In this document: one piece after another, positions 61,057 to 64,000 of the stretch
Layout: each line of letters opens with the position of its first letter
Position numbering within the stretch: the stretch's first letter is position 1
NCBI RefSeq assembly: GCF_011059135.1
Contig: NZ_JAALGD010000005.1
Coordinates: 139,629 to 203,628 of the forward strand
Length of the DNA: 64,000 bases
Reading direction: 5' to 3'
Source: Brevibacillus sp. SYP-B805
Lineage (GTDB): Bacteria > Bacillota > Bacilli > Brevibacillales > Brevibacillaceae
The notes under the pieces: generated by a model
What the model was told of the DNA's origin: nothing
The model's database searches: none
Seen by the model: only the letters and a program-made list of their open reading frames with translations
Translations under genes and position numbers: made by a program

Positions 61057-61905
61057 TTACAGGATTTCAATGGCTGCCGCTTCGGTTTGGGCGGCTGCGG
61101 CTTTCCCTTTTGTGACGGACAGGCGATGTTCCGGCTTCAGATTGGTAAACACAACCGGTGTGATCGTCGGTTTGGCCTGTGCCTCGAGAAAGCCAAGGTC
61201 CACCTGCAGCAGCGGGGTGCCTACTTCTACATTGTCTCCTTCTTGGCACAGGGATTCAAATCCTTCTCCCCGCAGCTTGACGGTATCGATGCCGACGTGG
61301 ATCAGAAGCTCAAGCCCGGAGTCGGTGACGAGGCCGATGGCGTGCTTCGTCGGGAAGAGGGTGGCCACTTTCCCCTTCACCGGCGAGACGACCATGCCAT
61401 TCGCCGGCTTGATCGCAAAGCCGTCTCCCATCATTTTTTCCGCGAAGACGGGATCCGGGACGTCCGCCAAGTCCACGATCTCGCCGCTCATGGGGGCGAC
61501 GATGGCGGTAAAGGCAGGGAAGAGGTCTTCCGCTGCAGCCTGCGGGGCGCTTTCCGCCATCACCGGCTCGGCCGCTGCCCCGGCCTCCCCGTTTATGAGA
61601 GCCTTGATCTGCTCTTTCAGCGAGTCGGACTGCGTTCCAAAAATCGCCTGAAAGCGGTTGCCCATCTCCAGAACATTGGCCGCGCCGAGACGCATTAACG
61701 CCGCTTTGTCCACGCGGGACGGTTCTTTCACCGATACGCGCAGACGGGTGATGCAGGCATCCAGGACAGTCAGGTTCTCCATGCCGCCCAGGGCTTGCAG
61801 GACGTTGGCCGCGAGACTGCCTGTCCGTGCGGGGGCAGCGTCGACCGCTTCCTCATCCGCTTCCCGGCCTGTCTGCTGCAAACCCCGAAACGAATTGTGG
61901 AACAT
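61057..61905 (-). CDS. Glucose-family PTS EIIB-EIIA protein without EIIC
   Basis: The protein is 282 residues from ATG 61905, after GAGGTGATCAC. Residues ~30-105 form a EIIB-Glc domain with Cys51 in LDACITRLRVSVKE; residues ~130-280 form a EIIA-Glc (Crr) domain with His188 (TKHAIGLVTDSG) and the phosphorylated His203 (LELLIHVGIDTV). The ~30 N-terminal residues look like the EIIC-EIIB linker of PtsG. The ~400-residue membrane domain is absent, and no EIIC gene is adjacent. It occupies the usual ptsG position between glcT and ptsH. It may serve an EIIC encoded elsewhere, or act only in regulation. Confidence 0.88.
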   Translation of the reverse strand: MFHNSFRGLQQTGREADEEAVDAAPARTGSLAANVLQALGGMENLTVLDACITRLRVSVKEPSRVDKAALMRLGAANVLEMGNRFQAIFGTQSDSLKEQIKALINGEAGAAAEPVMAESAPQAAAEDLFPAFTAIVAPMSGEIVDLADVPDPVFAEKMMGDGFAIKPANGMVVSPVKGKVATLFPTKHAIGLVTDSGLELLIHVGIDTVKLRGEGFESLCQEGDNVEVGTPLLQVDLGFLEAQAKPTITPVVFTNLKPEHRLSVTKGKAAAAQTEAAAIEIL

Positions 61906-61942
61906 GTGATCACCTCTGCTGCTGAAAGTGGTCATGAAAAAA

Positions 61943-62012
61943 CAAAAAAAGGCATGAGCAAGGAAGCAGGCGCGCTTTCCACAGGATGCGCCGGCTGGTC
62001 ATTACTCATGCC
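61943..62012 (-). terminator. Terminator with probable GlcT antiterminator site ahead of EIIBA gene
   Basis: On the minus strand GGCATGAG ... CTCATGCC is followed by seven T, separated by about 50 nt that can form an alternative structure (from TAATGACCAGCCGGCGCATC onward). This is the layout of a ribonucleic antiterminator overlapping a terminator, the target expected for GlcT. Confidence 0.75.
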
Positions 62013-62020
62013 TGATCGAG

Positions 62021-62896
62021 TCAGTCACATGGTCCGGTATTTATTTTGAAATGGCTTTCAAGCCGTTGGATGTGCAGGGTCAGATAGCCGACCTCCGCTT
62101 CGGGCATCTGCAGCTTCAACTCGTTTTGCATGATTTTGACGAGTTTATAGCTGAGATTGTAGCATACGGGATATTCTTTCTGCAATAAGGTGCTTAATGG
62201 GTGATTTTCCCCCAGGCCCTGCCCCTTCTCCGCCCGGTCGATGGCGAAGCGCAGGTGGGTCACCAGCCTGGCGTAGTCGGTAGAGGTTTTGTCGATCCGA
62301 ATGGACAATTCTTTTTCAATTAGCTCCACCAGGAGGGCGATAAGCTTGGAAAAGCGGTTCATGGCCGCGATGGTCTGATTGGTTTGCGCGCTGCGCAGGT
62401 GAAGCGTGATGAACCCCAGCTCGTCTTCGGGGATTTCCAGACCGAGCTGCTGCTTCGCCAGGGGAATGATCGCCTCCGCGATGGCGTATTCCGCCGGATA
62501 CAAGCTTTTCACTTCATGCAAAAAAGGGTTGTAGATGCGGATGCCCTGCCGCAGGCGTTTGATGGCAAACGACAGGTGATCGATGAACGAGAAGGCGAAC
62601 TCTTCCGATAGCGGGTGGTTGAGGGCCTTCTCTACATGACGAATGTATTCCTGGATGGTCCGGATCACCTCTTCCTCCGTTTCGGCAAACAGCAGCAGCA
62701 TCGCCTCCCTGCTGCTGTCCGAGGAAGGGACAAACACCCGTTCAATCGCTTCATCGTGCCGGATGATATCGTTTTTCTTCCGTCCGTAGCCGATGCTTTT
62801 TCCGAGCAGGATCACTTCCTGCTCGGCGTCATCCACCGCCAGGACGGCGTTGTTGCCGATTATTTTTCGGGCTGTATAGCGTTTCTGACTCTCCAT
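62021..62896 (-). CDS. glcT: BglG/GlcT-family transcription antiterminator
   Basis: RNA-binding antiterminator of about 291 residues. N-terminal CAT domain (RYTARKIIGNNAVLAVDDAE, VILLGKSIGYGRKKNDII) followed by PRD1 (FSFIDHLSFAIKRLRQGIRI, ELGFITLHLRSAQT) and PRD2 (RLVTHLRFAIDRAEKGQGLG, AEVGYLTLHIQRLES). The PRD histidines are present, so activity can be set by PTS phosphorylation. Start at ATG 62896. Located directly upstream of the EIIBA gene and the terminator it should control; the position and CAT type support GlcT rather than LicT/SacT. Confidence 0.92.
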   Translation of the reverse strand: MESQKRYTARKIIGNNAVLAVDDAEQEVILLGKSIGYGRKKNDIIRHDEAIERVFVPSSDSSREAMLLLFAETEEEVIRTIQEYIRHVEKALNHPLSEEFAFSFIDHLSFAIKRLRQGIRIYNPFLHEVKSLYPAEYAIAEAIIPLAKQQLGLEIPEDELGFITLHLRSAQTNQTIAAMNRFSKLIALLVELIEKELSIRIDKTSTDYARLVTHLRFAIDRAEKGQGLGENHPLSTLLQKEYPVCYNLSYKLVKIMQNELKLQMPEAEVGYLTLHIQRLESHFKINTGPCD

Positions 62897-63083
62897 GGGT
62901 ATCACCACTACAACAATACCATAGAAAGGCCGCCTGCCGACATGGAAAAGTTACCTGTACGCGCACGGATTGTCGAACATTTTTCCCTCCGGCTGACAGC
63001 AGCCGACAAAGCCTTCCACCGCTCGCGAAAGGATTCGACGCGCCCCTGCCCGAACATGGTTGCAGCGAAGGAAGGTGTTGGCA

Positions 63084-63443
63084 ATGCTCTCATTGGCTGC
63101 CCGATTGCACGCGTTCGTGGAAGCACTGCACCGCAAACCGCATGTGGCGGTATTGCTCAACGGATGGGAACGGAAAGTGGGCATCATCACGGAGGAAGAG
63201 GCACAGCGCTGCTGCCTGCTGTGGTTTCGGGCGGGGAAGGCGGAAATCGTGCCGTGGACGGAAGGGGTTACGCCCGATCTCGTCCTTCGCGGCGCCGAAC
63301 GCCATCTGCTTACGCTGTTTGCCGGAGAAACGCTTTCGTATCTGCATGTGAAAACGCGGATTGAAACGACAGGGTCGGTGCGGGACCAGTTGAAGCTGGA
63401 CGCCCTGATCCGGCTGGCCGCCGCCGGTGACGCGGCAAAGTGA
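63084..63443 (+). CDS. SCP2 sterol-transfer-like small protein
   Basis: About 119 residues from ATG 63084, 8 nt after GAAGG; a TTG at 63060 is in frame. The order of segments, HRKPHVAVLLNGWERKVGII, CCLLWFRAGKAEIVPWTEGV, PDLVLRGAERHLLTLFAGE and a C-terminal helix KLDALIRLAA, resembles the SCP2 lipid-binding fold often found as a small Bacillales protein. No catalytic residues are expected. A role in binding a hydrophobic ligand is inference from the fold. Single gene; 187 bp upstream (62897-63083) and 180 bp downstream hold no other gene. Confidence 0.6.
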   Translation: MLSLAARLHAFVEALHRKPHVAVLLNGWERKVGIITEEEAQRCCLLWFRAGKAEIVPWTEGVTPDLVLRGAERHLLTLFAGETLSYLHVKTRIETTGSVRDQLKLDALIRLAAAGDAAK

Positions 63444-63592
63444 CAGCCGTGCCGACGGATGGGGCCCGTCGGGAGAGCCCTGCAAAAATGCTCCTTTTTT
63501 AATATAGGCTCATGGTGGTATGGAAAGGAGGCGCTTTCATTTGCGGAGCGCCAAAGCGGAACAAAGAAACGCCCACCGGATCGGAAGTGGTA

Positions 63593-63601
63593 TGGTATAA
63601 T
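63593..63601 (+). promoter_or_regulatory. Extended -10 promoter of the aldo/keto reductase gene
   Basis: TGGTATAAT is a perfect extended -10 element 22 bp before the ATG; no clear -35 is present. Confidence 0.6.
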
Positions 63602-63623
63602 GCACCTGGGAGTGGATGGAATA

Positions 63624-64000
63624 ATGAAGAGAAACATACTGGGCAGGACCGGTCTGGAGGTTTCCCATCTCGGTTTTGGCGCCATGCGCCTGCAGGGGGT
63701 CAGCGAACAGGAAGCCGCACGGGTGCTGCATCATGCGCTCGACCGCGGCATTACTTATATCGATACTGCCGCGGAGTACGGAGACAGCGAAGAAAAGGTG
63801 GGCAGGGCGATCGCCGCGCGCAGGGCGGAATACGTGCTGGCCACCAAGACGAAGAAGCGGGATTACGCGGCAGCCAAGGCGGAGATCGAAAATAGTCTGC
63901 GTCTTCTGAAAACGGATTACATCGACATTATCCAGATTCATTACGTGAATTATGTCCAGGAATACAAACAGGTGAAAGGGCCGGAGGGGGCCTTGCGGGC
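63624..64000 (+). CDS. Aldo/keto reductase, 3' end cut by window edge
   Basis: The frame opens at ATG 63624 (MKRNILGRTGLEVSHLGFGA) and runs off the right edge after about 125 codons. The AKR barrel start is diagnostic: RNILGRTGLEVSHLGFG, the catalytic Asp and Tyr in TYIDTAAEYGDSEEKVGRAI, the Lys in YVLATKTKKRD, and YIDIIQIHYVN with the catalytic His. It is an NADPH-dependent oxidoreductase; substrate unknown. The missing C-terminal two thirds cannot be judged. Confidence 0.9.
   Translation, partial: MKRNILGRTGLEVSHLGFGAMRLQGVSEQEAARVLHHALDRGITYIDTAAEYGDSEEKVGRAIAARRAEYVLATKTKKRDYAAAKAEIENSLRLLKTDYIDIIQIHYVNYVQEYKQVKGPEGALR

Overview
The window reads as a chromosomal segment of a Gram-positive, endospore-forming member of the Bacillales with a fairly high G+C content; a Brevibacillus/Aneurinibacillus-like relative is my best guess. 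Grounds seen in the sequence are strong AGGAGG-type ribosome binding sites, frequent GTG/TTG starts, spore-coat CotF-type genes, a YjcZ-type mini-protein, a T-box, two SAM (S-box) riboswitches, a FadR box of Bacillus type, GlcT/MtlR PRD regulators and a heterodimeric YheIH exporter. No rRNA, tRNA, CRISPR array or intact insertion sequence was seen.

Layout. 0-2 kb: divergent LysE-type exporter (cut by the window edge) and its MocR regulator. 2-6.5 kb: a visibly A+T-richer block of small unrelated genes (two cupins, YjbR-like protein, serine hydrolase, acetyltransferase, inositol-monophosphatase-like protein) ending in a broken high-G+C MFS gene, so it looks imported. 6.9-8.5 kb: two coat proteins and a P-loop/Asp23-like fusion. 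8.5-12.3 kb: proBAC behind a T-box. 12.3-19.3 kb: IseA-like lipoprotein, an unknown gene, then fadN-fadA-fadE for fatty acid beta-oxidation under a FadR box. 19.4-21.6 kb: chemoreceptor and a frameshifted acetyltransferase. 21.8-27.1 kb: complete mannitol locus mtlA-mtlR-mtlF-mtlD. 27.4-29.2 kb: Lin0512-family protein and a CrtI-like oxidoreductase.

29.3-35.3 kb: methionine salvage, with mtnWXBD and mtnKA transcribed divergently, each from its own promoter and SAM riboswitch. 35.4-37.4 kb: SRPBCC-EVE-MarR operon and an acetyltransferase. 37.5-42.1 kb: a sigma-54 activator divergent from aldehyde and alcohol dehydrogenase genes with a -24/-12 promoter and two upstream activator sites. 42.2-47.2 kb: YheI/YheH ABC exporter plus an MFS permease. 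47.3-51.2 kb: YjcZ-like mini-gene, RDD protein, a P1B metal ATPase behind a Fur/PerR-like box, and an orphan amino-acid ABC ATPase. 51.4-58.8 kb: deacetylase, DUF2797 protein, Spx/ArsC-like protein, aminotransferase, peroxiredoxin, thioredoxin-like protein, gcvH, VOC protein and small unknowns. 59.0-62.9 kb: glcT, a EIIB-EIIA protein without a membrane domain, ptsH and ptsI (general PTS proteins that also serve MtlA/MtlF). 63-64 kb: SCP2-like protein and the start of an aldo/keto reductase.

The most unusual things are a structured repeat present twice (27.2 and 51.3 kb) with pairing-preserving differences, a possible small RNA or attenuator ahead of fadN, the P-loop/Asp23-like fusion, direct repeats inside the proline T-box leader, a nested inverted repeat after ptsI, and the EIIC-less glucose-type PTS protein. 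No clearly new multi-gene defence or biosynthetic system was found.
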